From Paenibacillus xylanivorans (lineage in GTDB: Bacteria; Bacillota; Bacilli; Paenibacillales; Paenibacillaceae): a DNA stretch of 64,000 bases. The DNA lies in the NCBI RefSeq assembly GCF_001280595.1, contig NZ_LITU01000053.1, forward strand, positions 227,779-291,778, read 5' to 3'. Under the pieces are notes generated by a model. The model was not told the origin of the DNA. It made no database searches and worked only from the letters and a program-made list of their open reading frames with translations. Numbering within the stretch: the first letter of the stretch is position 1; the number at the start of each line of letters is the position of its first letter. Position numbers and translations under genes: made by a program. Shown piece by piece: positions 1-9,272 of the stretch.

Positions 1-55
1 ATAAGCAATTTGCTTGAATGATTCGGGATGGAGAAGGAAATGTGTGTATCACTTC

Positions 56-98
56 AAAAAAATGTTTCCTGTCTGTAGAGACGGGAAACATTTTTTAA
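56..98 (-). terminator. Rho-independent terminator of the downstream-reading minus-strand gene
   Basis: An inverted repeat (AAATGTTTCC / GGAAACATTT, with an extra TGTCT/AGACG inner pairing) is followed on the minus strand by a T-run. It lies directly after the stop of the minus-strand gene at 102. The plus strand also has a T-run, so it may work in both directions. Bases 1-55 show no recognisable gene. Confidence 0.8.
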
Positions 99-101
99 TT
101 G

Positions 102-986
102 TTAACCTTTGACATGAATCGCATCCCCAAATAGCTTGCGCGCATTGCCCCAATTAACGCCAAGTTTACCTTGCCAGCCCGCCCAAGGCATCTCCATATC
201 GGAGCGGCCTTTGGTATTGTTAAGCTGGAACTCACCATTCAGGATCTCTTCATTGTTTATCCAATGTTCTGGACTGAGGGAGAGAACCTGATTGGGCAGA
301 ACACCTACCCTGGACAGCGCTTGAAGGATACTTCGGCGAATTCCGGCGTGTCCTTTAACCAATTTTTCAGCAGTCAGTCGTTTCTCGAATTTGCCTGGAG
401 TCTCTTCGTCTTCTGCCTGATCCAGCATGTGAAGCAGTTGATTAAATGTGGTGATGTCCTCTGGAGTCGGTATAATGGGCCCTTTCTCAAGTAAGGTGAT
501 AAACTCTGTCAAATCGGCGTATGCACCTACGCTTGTCCCGCTGTAATCATAACCCAGGTGTAAGGAGTATCGAATATTGGATAGATTTTTCCAGCCCTCA
601 TCGCTATGACTGAAGCCGCAAATTCTGCAAGCGAGAAATCGTTCCGTCTCTTCATAAGCGTGCATCTGTGAGTGAATCATCCTATGGTAGCTTGCGAGCG
701 TAGATATGCCTCGTGGATAACTGCCCCCGACCCCTGCAACAAATGCCTGGGCAATCGTGGACCAGGAAAGACGTTCATTTTGCTGGAAAGCGATTAGTTG
801 TTGCGTGATATCATCATGGTGGATCATCTCCAGATCATTAGCTATCCAGACTTGTGTAGTAAGTAGATCCTGTTCGGCAAGAGTTAGTGTATCGGCTTGA
901 TAGATCATCACTTCTCGTTCTCTGTCATACTCACCATTGCTGTGCAGGTATAACTTTTTAAGCACTCTCATACACTTTTTGTCCAT
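102..986 (-). CDS. Hypothetical protein, 294 aa
   Basis: I do not recognise this family. The reading frame extends 20 codons further upstream, but the ATG at 986 follows GGAAAGGAG with a 6-nt gap, so the protein most likely begins MDKKCMRVLKK. It looks soluble: no signal peptide or membrane segment, mixed alpha/beta composition, many charged residues. A CxxC pair sits mid-protein (context LACRICGF) and could be half a metal site, but no second CxxC is seen. The C-terminal third is rich in Asn, Gly and Trp. It is a single-gene unit with its own terminator at 56-98 and faces away from rluF. Function cannot be inferred from neighbours. Confidence 0.75.
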   Translation of the reverse strand: MDKKCMRVLKKLYLHSNGEYDREREVMIYQADTLTLAEQDLLTTQVWIANDLEMIHHDDITQQLIAFQQNERLSWSTIAQAFVAGVGGSYPRGISTLASYHRMIHSQMHAYEETERFLACRICGFSHSDEGWKNLSNIRYSLHLGYDYSGTSVGAYADLTEFITLLEKGPIIPTPEDITTFNQLLHMLDQAEDEETPGKFEKRLTAEKLVKGHAGIRRSILQALSRVGVLPNQVLSLSPEHWINNEEILNGEFQLNNTKGRSDMEMPWAGWQGKLGVNWGNARKLFGDAIHVKG

Positions 987-1185
987 GGTTAACTCCTTTC
1001 CAAAGTTTAATTTGGATTTTCGGTGAGCTCTCGTATAACAATTCATTGCTTCGTTTCATTATAAGTGAGATGATGTGGGATGAAAATCAGTACAAGGTAC
1101 TAACCTATTTTACGAAGTGAATCAAATGAGGATATGGACTCGCTAATGAAACAGTGGCAATATTAAAGATGAGAGGTGGTGGAAC

Positions 1186-1878
1186 ATGCGAATTAACAAA
1201 TACATAAGTGAAACGGGATACTGTTCCCGCCGGGAAACCAACCGATTAATTGCAGCCGGGCGCATTACGATCAATGGCAAAGTATGCGAAAAAGGAGCGG
1301 ATGTTGAATCCGAGGATATCGTGCTCATTGATGGCAAGGAAATTCCTCATGACGATAGTGAGCCTGTTTACCTTGCGCTTAATAAACCGATAGGTATTGT
1401 CTGTACAGCAGCAGAACAGGTGGAGGGAAACATTATTGAGTATGTGAATTATCCATCGCGCATTTTTGCCATCGGCAGACTGGATAAAGCGTCAGAGGGT
1501 TTGATTTTGCTTACGAACGACGGAGGCATTGTGAACAAGATGATGCGTTCGGAGCATAACCATGAGAAGGAATATGTGGTGACCGTAGACAAACCAGTGA
1601 CAGAGGAATTCGTGCGCGCGATGTCGCAAGGGGTTGAGATTCTGGATGTGGTGACGAGGCCGTGTGAGGTGTATAAGCAAAGCGAGAACGTATTTCGTAT
1701 CATTTTGACTCAGGGGCTTAATTTGCAAATCCGCAGAATGTGCAAAGCCTTGGGTTACAGAGTGCTCAAGCTGGAGCGCATCCGCATTATGAATGTTACG
1801 CTGGATGGAATGGAACGTGGACAATGGAGACATCTGGAGAAGCAGGAATTGGAGCACCTTCTGTCCATGTTGAACTAG
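1186..1878 (+). CDS. rluF: 23S rRNA pseudouridine synthase, RluF/RsuA family
   Basis: Converts a specific uridine of 23S rRNA to pseudouridine. The N-terminal ~60 residues form an S4 RNA-binding domain (starting MRINKYISETGYCSRRE). The catalytic loop GRLDKASEGL has the invariant Asp at residue 100, and a downstream GLNLQIRRMCKALG segment resembles the RluF subgroup. At 230 aa it has normal length for the family. The ATG at 1186 follows GAGAGGTGG. A hairpin terminator at 1914 closes this single-gene unit. RluF versus another RsuA-type member is judged only from the motif, so the exact target uridine is inference. Confidence 0.85.
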   Translation: MRINKYISETGYCSRRETNRLIAAGRITINGKVCEKGADVESEDIVLIDGKEIPHDDSEPVYLALNKPIGIVCTAAEQVEGNIIEYVNYPSRIFAIGRLDKASEGLILLTNDGGIVNKMMRSEHNHEKEYVVTVDKPVTEEFVRAMSQGVEILDVVTRPCEVYKQSENVFRIILTQGLNLQIRRMCKALGYRVLKLERIRIMNVTLDGMERGQWRHLEKQELEHLLSMLN

Positions 1879-1913
1879 AGAATTGAATCCAAGCAATGTT
1901 CCCGGCACAATGA

Positions 1914-1953
1914 AGAGAGGCACGAATCCATCATGGATTATGCCTCTTTTTGT
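1914..1953 (+). terminator. Terminator after rluF
   Basis: AGAGGCA / TGCCTCT arms enclose a second inner pairing (AATCCAT / ATGGATT) and are followed by TTTTTG on the plus strand. It is about 35 nt after the rluF stop. Confidence 0.8.
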
Positions 1954-2039
1954 TGAATGGCTCAATGAGTTAATCTAACTTTATATCCATTATTCAAAAC
2001 TACCATTCATAACTACAGTTCTGGACGATTAACCATGCC

Positions 2040-2963
2040 TTATTGAACTTTTGGCAACATATTAAGGCATTTTTTGCTTCGTACTTTCTTCTCTGAAATA
2101 AACGATCCGAGCAACGTTAACAACGTTCCAAGCAGTGTTATCCATGTAATCCGTTCATACAGAATCAGAGCAGAAGAGACGACGGTAATGACAGGTACCA
2201 AATAAATGTACACACTTGTTTTGACGGCTCCCAGTAGCCTCACTGCCCGGTTCCAGGTCACAAAACATAAGGCAGAGGCACCAAGCCCGAGAAATAGAAG
2301 GTTCGAGAGGTTGGCCATGTTGGCAAAGCGCCCAAGATCGAAGTGAAATTCAAATAGAAACAAGGCCGGCAGCATGAATAATAGTCCATAAAAGAACACT
2401 TTGCGTGTAGCACCGATGGTGTGATACGGAAGCTCACCAATTTTTCGCATGAGTACAGAGTAGATCGCCCATACGGCAGGTGCCACGAAAGCGAGCAGGT
2501 CTCCCAGCGGATTCAGTTGCAGAATGACACTGCCGTTGAGTCCAATAAGGATGATACCGGTCAAGGCAATGCCGAAGCCCACGATAAACTGCCTGTGCAA
2601 TCTCTCTCCATCCAGGAAGAAATGCGCAAGTACAGCGGTAAAGAAAGGGGCAATGGAGACAATAACGCCTACATTGGATGCAAGTGTATACACCAGTGCA
2701 ATATTTTCAATGAGAAAATATAACGTGACCCCGCATAATCCAGCTCCGATAAACAGTAATTCTTCTCTGAACGACGTAATCCTCATTGAACGGGGATAGA
2801 TCAGGAGCAGCACCACATAGCCGATCAGGAAGCGAAAAAACAGAATTTCAACAGGCGTAAAGTCGATCAGCAGAACCTTGGTGGAGATAAACGTCGTTCC
2901 CCAGATCAGAATTGTAAGCAAGGCCAGCAGGTGTCCGGCGGAGACTTTGTTCTGATCTGTCAT
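2040..2963 (-). CDS. EamA/DMT-family transporter, 307 aa
   Basis: Predicted drug/metabolite-type exporter of the inner membrane. The protein is about ten hydrophobic helices in two EamA repeats; conserved features are the [11 protein letters not shown] segment in helix 1 and the [19 protein letters not shown] closing helix. Length is standard. Its ATG overlaps the stop of the upstream AraC-type regulator gene (ATGA), so the two are translationally coupled, which suggests the regulator controls this exporter. Substrate is unknown; amino acids or toxic metabolites are typical for the family. Confidence 0.85.
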   Translation of the reverse strand: MTDQNKVSAGHLLALLTILIWGTTFISTKVLLIDFTPVEILFFRFLIGYVVLLLIYPRSMRITSFREELLFIGAGLCGVTLYFLIENIALVYTLASNVGVIVSIAPFFTAVLAHFFLDGERLHRQFIVGFGIALTGIILIGLNGSVILQLNPLGDLLAFVAPAVWAIYSVLMRKIGELPYHTIGATRKVFFYGLLFMLPALFLFEFHFDLGRFANMANLSNLLFLGLGASALCFVTWNRAVRLLGAVKTSVYIYLVPVITVVSSALILYERITWITLLGTLLTLLGSFISEKKVRSKKCLNMLPKVQ

Positions 2964-3811
2964 GACAGATCAACCACTGTGCGCTTTGAATCCACTTCAT
3001 GGTTGAAGATGCGTCTGTATTGCTTGGGCGTCAAGCCGATCAGCTTTTTGAAAAAATTCGTAAAGTGACTCTGATCGCTAAATCCTGTTTGCGCGGCCAC
3101 CTCAATCGGGCGCTGTCCATGTTCCAGTAACCGTTTGGCCTGATTTATGCGAATCGTTTCCAGGTAGCGGTAGGGAGATATTCCTTTTTGGCGAGTGAAT
3201 AAACGCAACAGATGGTATTTACTTAATCCTGTTAACTCCACCAATTGGTTCAGCGTAATGCTCTCCATGTAATGAGACTCTATGTACTCGCATATGCGTC
3301 TGATCTCGATGGTGACGTCCTGGGCGGAAACGGGTGGTTCAGCATCCGCGTATTCTCTTAGCAGCTGTTCCAGCAGAAAGAGTAACAACTCTTCTTTGTA
3401 GAAGTCGGATTGCTCTTCCAAAATCTTCTGATGCAGCTCATGTAAGGATGCGACATGTTCGCTTTGGTAGAGAACAGGGGAAGTAAACCGCGGCAGGTAA
3501 TCTTGTCCGGTAATTTCCTGTACATATTGGCGCATGACCTCAGGCTGAATATTGATGCAACGATAATCTAGGGTTCTTCCGTCGACCTGCTCACAGGCAT
3601 GGGGATCATGCGGATTAAACACGATCATATCTCCGGTGTTCAGGACATATTCCTCGTTATTACATACGAGATGACGTTTGCCTTGCTCAATAAAACCAAT
3701 GACGTAATAGTCATGAAAATGATTGGGGAATTTCTGCATTATACCTTCGAACTGATAGGCTTCAAGTTGTAGATCGGTATCAAATACGACAGTTCGCACT
3801 TCGCGAGTCAC
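2960..3811 (-). CDS. AraC-family transcriptional regulator with cupin sensor domain
   Basis: The N-terminal ~150 residues form a cupin-like ligand-binding domain ([16 protein letters not shown] and the [14 protein letters not shown] strand pair). The last ~100 residues carry two helix-turn-helix units, ending in [24 protein letters not shown], a classic AraC signature. The frame can begin at GTG 3820, but the GTG at 3811 is 8 nt from AAGGAAGG and is the better start. The stop overlaps the start of the EamA transporter, so this regulator and the exporter form an operon. The effector is unknown. Confidence 0.88.
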   Translation of the reverse strand: MTREVRTVVFDTDLQLEAYQFEGIMQKFPNHFHDYYVIGFIEQGKRHLVCNNEEYVLNTGDMIVFNPHDPHACEQVDGRTLDYRCINIQPEVMRQYVQEITGQDYLPRFTSPVLYQSEHVASLHELHQKILEEQSDFYKEELLLFLLEQLLREYADAEPPVSAQDVTIEIRRICEYIESHYMESITLNQLVELTGLSKYHLLRLFTRQKGISPYRYLETIRINQAKRLLEHGQRPIEVAAQTGFSDQSHFTNFFKKLIGLTPKQYRRIFNHEVDSKRTVVDLS

Positions 3812-3908
3812 CTGCTGCACCTTCCTTCTGGTAAGTTAATGTCATTATATTATGAAAAGAAGGAACTTTCTTGGATGATATTGCTCGCTCCGTTATGGTG
3901 GAAACGCG

Positions 3909-3958
3909 TAAAAAACCAAAGTACCCGCTGCCTTCAAGGCTATTCGAGTACGTTGGTT
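3909..3958 (-). terminator. Terminator of the OYE gene (minus strand)
   Basis: Read on the minus strand, AACCAACGTAC and GTACTTTGGTT form an 11-bp stem (one mismatch) with a small inner hairpin (CCTTGAAGG), followed by TTTTTT. It lies just after the stop at 4010. Confidence 0.65.
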
Positions 3959-4009
3959 CATTATAGTTCAATTATAAGAATTAAACATGAATTTCGACCC
4001 AACAACCTT

Positions 4010-5134
4010 TTAATGCAATGTGGCAAGCGCTTCTGGTGTAAAAGCTTGAATCTCATCTACGCGGCCTTCACGTATTTTAACGGCCCATGCAGGATCTGCG
4101 AGAAGGGCACGTCCAGCAGCTACCAGATCAAATTCCTGCTGTTCCAGACGATGGAGAAGATCTTTCAGATCCTTGTGTCCTGCACCTTTACCCTGTGTAT
4201 AGAGACTGGTAAATTCATCATCCAGCCCAACGGAGCCCACGGCTATCGTTGGTTTGCCTGTCAGTTTTTTCACCCAGCCGGCAAATCCAAGCTCCGAACC
4301 TTCATATTCTGGCTCCCAGAAGCGGCGTGTTGAACAGTGGAATATATCCACACCTGCCTGTACCAGCACATTCAGGAATTGTTCCAGCTTTACCGGTGTA
4401 TCCAATGGTTTGACGTAATAATCACTCATTTTCCACTGTGACAAACGAATGGCAATCGGGTAATCAGGGCCCACGGCATCACGAATGGCCTGAATAAGTT
4501 CCGTTGCGAATTTCGTACGCTTAATAAGATCGCCGCCGTAGCGGTCTGTCCGTGTATTCGTTTTATCCCAGAAAAATTGGTCGACCAGATAGCCATGTGC
4601 TCCTTGAATTTCGATGCCGTCAAACCCAAGCCGTTTGGCATGGACTGCTGCATCCACAAAGGCTTGAATAATCATAGCGATTTCTTCTTCGCTCATCGGA
4701 TCACCGACTTGATTTCCTTCCAGATCGATGCCTGACGGACCGATGGACAGGGCATCTGGATGGGGCTGTGATCCCGCAGGACGAGCCATACCCATATGCC
4801 AGAGTTGAGGGAAGATTTTTCCCCCAGCTTCATGGACTTGTTGAACGACTTCTGCCCATCCGTTCAGTGCTTCTTCACCATGGAAACGGGGCACGCGCGG
4901 TTCGCTGGTAGCGGCCGGATGATCAATGGTTACACCTTCGGTAATAATAAGTCCGACGCCATTTTCGGCACGTCTGCGATAATAAGCTGCTACATCGGAA
5001 CCTGGCACACCATCCGGTGAGAAAGCCCGGCCCATAGCGGGCATTACGATACGGGACTGTAGAGTTAGGTTATGAATCGTATAAGGTTGAAACAGATTTT
5101 CCGTGGATTGAACTTGCTGTTGTTGATTATTCAA
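4010..5134 (-). CDS. NADH:flavin oxidoreductase, Old Yellow Enzyme family
   Basis: FMN-dependent ene-reductase fold (TIM barrel), normally reducing activated C=C bonds or nitro groups with NAD(P)H. Seen motifs: LTLQSRIVMPAM near the N-terminus, PQLWHMGM, GAHGYLVDQFFW and NTRTDRYGG. The frame is open to ATG 5149, but TTG at 5134 sits 6 nt after GGAGGTG and is the preferred start (374 aa). The residue pair that usually reads HxxH in the substrate pocket is Q177-x-x-H180 here. It is divergent from a TetR regulator at 5361, a common arrangement for stress-inducible OYE genes. Electrophile detoxification is an inference. Confidence 0.85.
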   Translation of the reverse strand: MNNQQQQVQSTENLFQPYTIHNLTLQSRIVMPAMGRAFSPDGVPGSDVAAYYRRRAENGVGLIITEGVTIDHPAATSEPRVPRFHGEEALNGWAEVVQQVHEAGGKIFPQLWHMGMARPAGSQPHPDALSIGPSGIDLEGNQVGDPMSEEEIAMIIQAFVDAAVHAKRLGFDGIEIQGAHGYLVDQFFWDKTNTRTDRYGGDLIKRTKFATELIQAIRDAVGPDYPIAIRLSQWKMSDYYVKPLDTPVKLEQFLNVLVQAGVDIFHCSTRRFWEPEYEGSELGFAGWVKKLTGKPTIAVGSVGLDDEFTSLYTQGKGAGHKDLKDLLHRLEQQEFDLVAAGRALLADPAWAVKIREGRVDEIQAFTPEALATLH

Positions 5135-5271
5135 ATAAAACACCTCCATAATAGTGCACCCTCAAGCGGGGTACGAGTGCAATATTATCAATGGAGAGTG
5201 CCTGTATCAACCGACGATTTATGCAATGTGTTGCTTAAGCGAAGCGTCCATCATAATGTTGGTTTAACACC

Positions 5272-5307
5272 GGATCACTTGTTGATCCAACAGGAGCTAT
5301 TTATAAT
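5272..5307 (+). promoter_or_regulatory. Promoter of the TetR gene with overlapping palindromic operator
   Basis: TTGTTG at 5279 and TATAAT at 5302 are 17 bp apart, a good vegetative promoter reading into the TetR gene. A perfect inverted repeat GGATCA-N5-TGATCC (5272-5288) covers the -35 box, exactly where a TetR repressor would sit to control itself and the divergent reductase. Promoter is clear; operator identity is inference. Confidence 0.6.
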
Positions 5308-5360
5308 AGGGACATCCAAAAGTTTGAATTACAAGTTCGATAAGAAGGAGCATTTTGATT

Positions 5361-5957
5361 ATGTCAGGTGAGTTTTCTCCAAATCCCAATGATCCACGGG
5401 TAATCCGAACCCGTCAATTAATTCAGGATGCGTTTTTCTATCATTTGAATCAAAAGGATTTCTCAGCCATTACGGTCCGGGATATTACGCAAAGGGCGAC
5501 GATTAACCGGGCTACATTTTATGCGCATTTTGCAGACAAATATGAACTGCTGGAGTCCGTTTTGTCCTTTGCCTTTGAAGAATATGTGCTTAAGCAAATT
5601 GATGTACAGGCACATTTGACAGAAGAGACCCTGAAACAACTGGTGATCTCGTTATGTAACTATCATGACTCAAGCAACCAATGTATCAAGAAATATGAGT
5701 CCGTAGCGCCAATCTTTGAAGAAAATATTAAGGCCCAGCTTGAGAAACTCATTCTTGAGTTGACTACGAGTCAGACAGATGGTGCAGAGCCACCCAAAAC
5801 ATTGGCCTATTTGGCAACTATGTTAAGCTGGTCCATCTATGGGGTGACGTATCGCTGGAATTTGGAAGAGAGACAGGAATCCCCGGTTGAATTGGCCGAG
5901 CGGGTAGTTCCTTTTATGTTGAACGGGGTCGGAATACTGAATAAAATAATGCCATAG
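5361..5957 (+). CDS. TetR/AcrR-family transcriptional regulator
   Basis: DNA-binding repressor. Residues ~15-60 form the TetR helix-turn-helix: FSAITVRDITQRATINRATFYAHFADKYEL is textbook for the family. The remaining helices form the ligand domain. Length 198 aa is standard. ATG 5361 is 10 nt downstream of AAGGAG; a TTG at 5355 in the same frame is a possible alternative start. It is divergently transcribed from the OYE reductase and separated from it by ~225 bp containing a palindromic site, so it probably represses that gene and itself. The inducer is unknown. Confidence 0.9.
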   Translation: MSGEFSPNPNDPRVIRTRQLIQDAFFYHLNQKDFSAITVRDITQRATINRATFYAHFADKYELLESVLSFAFEEYVLKQIDVQAHLTEETLKQLVISLCNYHDSSNQCIKKYESVAPIFEENIKAQLEKLILELTTSQTDGAEPPKTLAYLATMLSWSIYGVTYRWNLEERQESPVELAERVVPFMLNGVGILNKIMP

Positions 5958-5988
5958 AAAAAGAGCAGATGATCTGCTCTTTTTTTGT
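5957..5988. terminator. Bidirectional terminator between TetR and P450 genes
   Basis: AAAAAGAGCAGAT / ATCTGCTCTTTTTTT is a nearly perfect palindrome with A- and T-runs on both sides, serving the convergent TetR (plus) and P450 (minus) genes. Confidence 0.85.
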
Positions 5989-6017
5989 TATCTATAAGAA
6001 AATTCTACGGGATTTCA

Positions 6018-7271
6018 TTACGTATATAGTTTAAGCGGCAAATGACCTAAGGATTGTCCGGCGGCGGCTGGAATAAGGTTGTCCTCCAGAATAAATCCCT
6101 CAACGTTCTCAATGCGTGAGAAGGTCTGCACGAAGGTAGAGAGTGCGATTTTGGCCTCTAAACGGGCAAGTGGTGCGCCAAGACAGAAGTGTGTGCCATA
6201 CCCAAATGCAAGCTGTTTGTTATTGTTGGAACGATGAATATTGAATGTGAATGGATCTTCAAATACGCGTTCATCCACATTGGCTGCACTCATCCATGCA
6301 ACAATGGCATCTCCTTTTTTGAGATCAATCCCCAGCAGGTTATTGTCTTTTTTGACCATACGATCCATCTTGCTGATGTTGAAACGATATCTTAGCATTT
6401 CTTCCACCGCGTTCGGAATCAGTTCGGGATTGTTTCTTAGTTCCGCGTAGACTCCTGGTTGGTCATACAACATGGCATAGAACGAATTGGCAAGCAGGAT
6501 ACTTGTCGTTTCCACACCAGCTCCCAATATAAACATCGTTGTCCGTACGATCTCTTCATCTGAAAACTGGTCACCATCTACCTCGGCCCGGATGAGATCA
6601 GATATGATATCTTCTCCCGGATTCAATCTTTTGGCGACAACGATGGGATACAGGTACTTGAAATATTCTTCTCCGGCCGTTCTTTTCATTTCGTTAATTT
6701 CAGCAAAAGTGGTATGGGTGGAGGGTAGAAAGAGCTGGTTTACCCATTCCTTGAACAAATGATGATCCTTCGATGGAACGCCCAGCAGATCTGACATGAT
6801 CATGACGGGGAATACGCTTGTATATGCTTCGACGATATCCACGACAGGTTGATGAGCGAACTTGGCTATCAGTTGTTCGGCGAGTGCCTGAATCCGTGGT
6901 TCCCATAATCGCAAACTTCTTGGTGTAAACGCTTTGGCAAGCAATGATCTCCGTTTACGATGTTCCGGTGGATCCACATTATGAATATCCAATCGATCCG
7001 GGATATGATGTTCCCCTTCGTTGTTGTTATCATCCTCGCTGATATACCCTACATTAACAATGGTTCTTTTGCGTTCACTGGAGAAATGCTCATGGTCATT
7101 AAGGACCGTTTTCACAAGATCATACCCAAATACATGCCAGGAATCGGACGCTTCATTATAAACGACAGGGTCTTGCTTCAGCATGCGGCGATACCAATGG
7201 TGAGGGCTGAATTCGTCTTCCTTGGACTGAAAGTCGGTCATTTCGGATAAAGAAATAATCGGGTTGCTCAT
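6018..7271 (-). CDS. Cytochrome P450 (CYP107-like), 417 aa
   Basis: Soluble heme monooxygenase. Visible signatures: the I-helix ILGAGVETTS, the K-helix EEMLR, and the heme loop FGYGTHFCLG with the axial cysteine at residue 363. Size and the bacterial class I form imply a separate ferredoxin/reductase partner, which is not encoded nearby. ATG follows GGAGGCGTAAGGA. It is divergent from an ABC-2 permease gene; the ~180 bp between them holds a promoter. The substrate is unknown; fatty acids or secondary metabolites are typical for CYP107 relatives in Bacilli. Confidence 0.9.
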   Translation of the reverse strand: MSNPIISLSEMTDFQSKEDEFSPHHWYRRMLKQDPVVYNEASDSWHVFGYDLVKTVLNDHEHFSSERKRTIVNVGYISEDDNNNEGEHHIPDRLDIHNVDPPEHRKRRSLLAKAFTPRSLRLWEPRIQALAEQLIAKFAHQPVVDIVEAYTSVFPVMIMSDLLGVPSKDHHLFKEWVNQLFLPSTHTTFAEINEMKRTAGEEYFKYLYPIVVAKRLNPGEDIISDLIRAEVDGDQFSDEEIVRTTMFILGAGVETTSILLANSFYAMLYDQPGVYAELRNNPELIPNAVEEMLRYRFNISKMDRMVKKDNNLLGIDLKKGDAIVAWMSAANVDERVFEDPFTFNIHRSNNNKQLAFGYGTHFCLGAPLARLEAKIALSTFVQTFSRIENVEGFILEDNLIPAAAGQSLGHLPLKLYT

Positions 7272-7383
7272 TCCTTACGCCTCCTTGGTTCGAAGATTGG
7301 ATGAATCTGATGATGAGGTCCTGCTTGATCGGATAGCAGATAGGGAGCAGGGCCATTATAGCTATCTTACTAAACTATCCTTG

Positions 7384-7424
7384 TTGACAAATATAACAAA
7401 TCAGAGTACTTTAATTCAAGTATT
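7384..7424 (+). promoter_or_regulatory. Candidate promoter/operator for the ABC-2 permease operon
   Basis: TTGACA at 7384 is followed 17 bp later by a weak -10 (TACTTT), over which lies an inverted repeat AGTACTT-N6-AAGTATT (one mismatch). A PadR regulator is encoded in the operon, so this is a plausible PadR operator. Inference only. Confidence 0.4.
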
Positions 7425-7454
7425 ATAAATAGAAATATTGAAGGTGGAGTAAAC

Positions 7455-8612
7455 GTGAAGAGCATACTGAAGAATAAAGGTGTCATCGCAGGTATTTTTA
7501 TGATTGTTTTGTATCAGATTCTCATGTTGACGATTTTCATGTCCGGTTACAGCGCAATTCCTAAGAATGTTCCACAATTGACGGTTGCCATCGTGAATGA
7601 GGACACGCAATCCGGCGCTTCATTTGTTGAGAATTTGGAAAAACAGTTACCTTTCAATATCATTACCGATGATTCATTGGAAGAGGCCAAAGTAGGTCTT
7701 GAAGATCGGAATATTCATATGGTCATCCATATTCCGGCTGATTTTACGAAAAACCTGTCTGCACAGGATGCACACGCACAGTTGGATTATCTGATCAATG
7801 AATCGAATCCAACGACCGTTACAAGCATGATGAAAACAGTCTCCACTGAAATCACAGCCGGGCTTCAAGCGCAAGTCCAATCCCAGAGCTTCGAGGGCGT
7901 GCTAAACAGTATGCAGGTTCCTGCGGATCAATCCAAACAGATCGTGGAAGCCACGATGGGGAAAGTTTCCTCTAATCTCGTTATGACCAACCCGCAGCCA
8001 GCAGGTATGCAAAATCAGATGGCCCCGATGTTTATCACCATGGCGCTATATGTAGGAGCGATGATCTATTCCATGCAAAGTGTGGGGGGATTAAGATCGC
8101 TGCAACATCAGATGGGGAAATGGAAGGCATTTTTCTCCCTGCGTATGGTTAACTTGCTCATCTCACTGATCGCTCCACTGATCGCCATAGGCATATATTA
8201 TATGGTTCAGGGGTATGGGATGGAGACATTTATGAAACTATGGTTACTACACAGCGTTCAGTTATTCGTTTGCATTGAATTTACAAGTATCTTTATCATG
8301 CTGCTGGGTCAGGGAGGCATGCTGCTTAACTTGCCCATTCTGCTCAGTCAGACGATTGCTAATGGCACAACCTTACCTCCCGAGATGATGCCAGGATATT
8401 TTAAATTCATGAGCCATATCACACCGATGTTCTATTCCACTCATCTGGACTACAATATTCTCTTTGGCGGGGGAAAAAGCTTCGATTACGGAATAGGTTT
8501 GGCGTTGGTTGGTCTTGCAGCATTTGCAATCAACATCGTAATCCATCATTTCAAAAGTGCCCGCCAACCCGATGCTGTGAAGGAGACTGTACAACAGTCC
8601 GTTATGGTTTAA
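7455..8612 (+). CDS. ABC-2/YhgE-type membrane permease, 385 aa
   Basis: Integral membrane protein of the ABC-2 / YhgE-Pip class: one N-terminal transmembrane helix (about residues 10-30), a ~150-residue extracellular domain containing the typical LTVAIVNEDTQSGA strand, then five to six C-terminal helices. Such proteins export drugs, lipids or peptides, usually with a separate ATPase, none of which is encoded next to it. The GTG start at 7455 follows AAGGTGGAG. The next gene, a PadR regulator ~75 bp downstream, probably controls it. Substrate unknown. Confidence 0.8.
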   Translation: MKSILKNKGVIAGIFMIVLYQILMLTIFMSGYSAIPKNVPQLTVAIVNEDTQSGASFVENLEKQLPFNIITDDSLEEAKVGLEDRNIHMVIHIPADFTKNLSAQDAHAQLDYLINESNPTTVTSMMKTVSTEITAGLQAQVQSQSFEGVLNSMQVPADQSKQIVEATMGKVSSNLVMTNPQPAGMQNQMAPMFITMALYVGAMIYSMQSVGGLRSLQHQMGKWKAFFSLRMVNLLISLIAPLIAIGIYYMVQGYGMETFMKLWLLHSVQLFVCIEFTSIFIMLLGQGGMLLNLPILLSQTIANGTTLPPEMMPGYFKFMSHITPMFYSTHLDYNILFGGGKSFDYGIGLALVGLAAFAINIVIHHFKSARQPDAVKETVQQSVMV

Positions 8613-8686
8613 AATAGAGAGAGAGGGCTGGTTCGTTGTGCTTCACTGTACTCGCCCTCTGGATTAGCAGAAATGGGGGCAGTCAC

Positions 8687-9232
8687 ATGTCGATTCAAAT
8701 TTTTATACTTGGTACGTTAAGCGAGGAACAGTGCCATCCCTATGATATTAAGAAGAGAATTCTTAAACATCTGGATCAAACCGATGCCAAAGTAACGGAA
8801 GGCACGATTTATTATAATTTTGAAGTGTTGCTGAAGAAGGGTCTGATCGAGAAGATTGAAATTATACAAACCGATAATCGACCAGATAAAACGACTTATG
8901 GTATTACTGAAAAAGGACGGGATGCCTTACAAGAGGGGATCTATGCGGCTTTTCAAAAATTCACGAACGTGCAATCCCTCTATGCAGCGCTGGTCAATCT
9001 GGATAAGGTGGACTTACACAAGATTGCATATCTGATTGAGGATATTCTTCGTAAACTGGAAAAAAGAATTGCATATATTAAACCTGATAGGCCAGAGATC
9101 GAGGAGTTCGAGGTGGATCTGAAAGATACATTGTTATTAATGAAAGATCATGCCTACCACTCTATTCAGAGCGATATCACCTGGTTGCAGAAGCTGCTGC
9201 ATCATGTTCAGAGCAGAGCTTTGAAGAAATAA
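8687..9232 (+). CDS. PadR-family transcriptional regulator, 181 aa
   Basis: N-terminal winged helix of the PadR type: IFILGTLSEEQCHPYDIKKR, then the TEGTIYYNFEVLLKKGLIEK recognition segment and the KTTYGITEKG wing. The C-terminal half is a long coiled-coil dimerisation region (Vir-like). ATG 8687 (after GGGGGC) gives the canonical PadR N-terminus; the frame runs 17 codons further upstream without a good start. It follows the ABC-2 permease gene closely and most likely represses that operon in the absence of a ligand. Confidence 0.88.
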   Translation: MSIQIFILGTLSEEQCHPYDIKKRILKHLDQTDAKVTEGTIYYNFEVLLKKGLIEKIEIIQTDNRPDKTTYGITEKGRDALQEGIYAAFQKFTNVQSLYAALVNLDKVDLHKIAYLIEDILRKLEKRIAYIKPDRPEIEEFEVDLKDTLLLMKDHAYHSIQSDITWLQKLLHHVQSRALKK

Positions 9233-9272
9233 GCATGAACATTTAAGAAACGTAGACAGGAGGAATGAAGAA

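Noticed and set aside
1492..1965. 157-codon antisense frame over rluF
   Set aside because: Lies on the opposite strand of a conserved gene and across its terminator.
2258..2799. Several short frames over the EamA gene
   Set aside because: Alternative-frame shadows of a clear ten-helix membrane protein.
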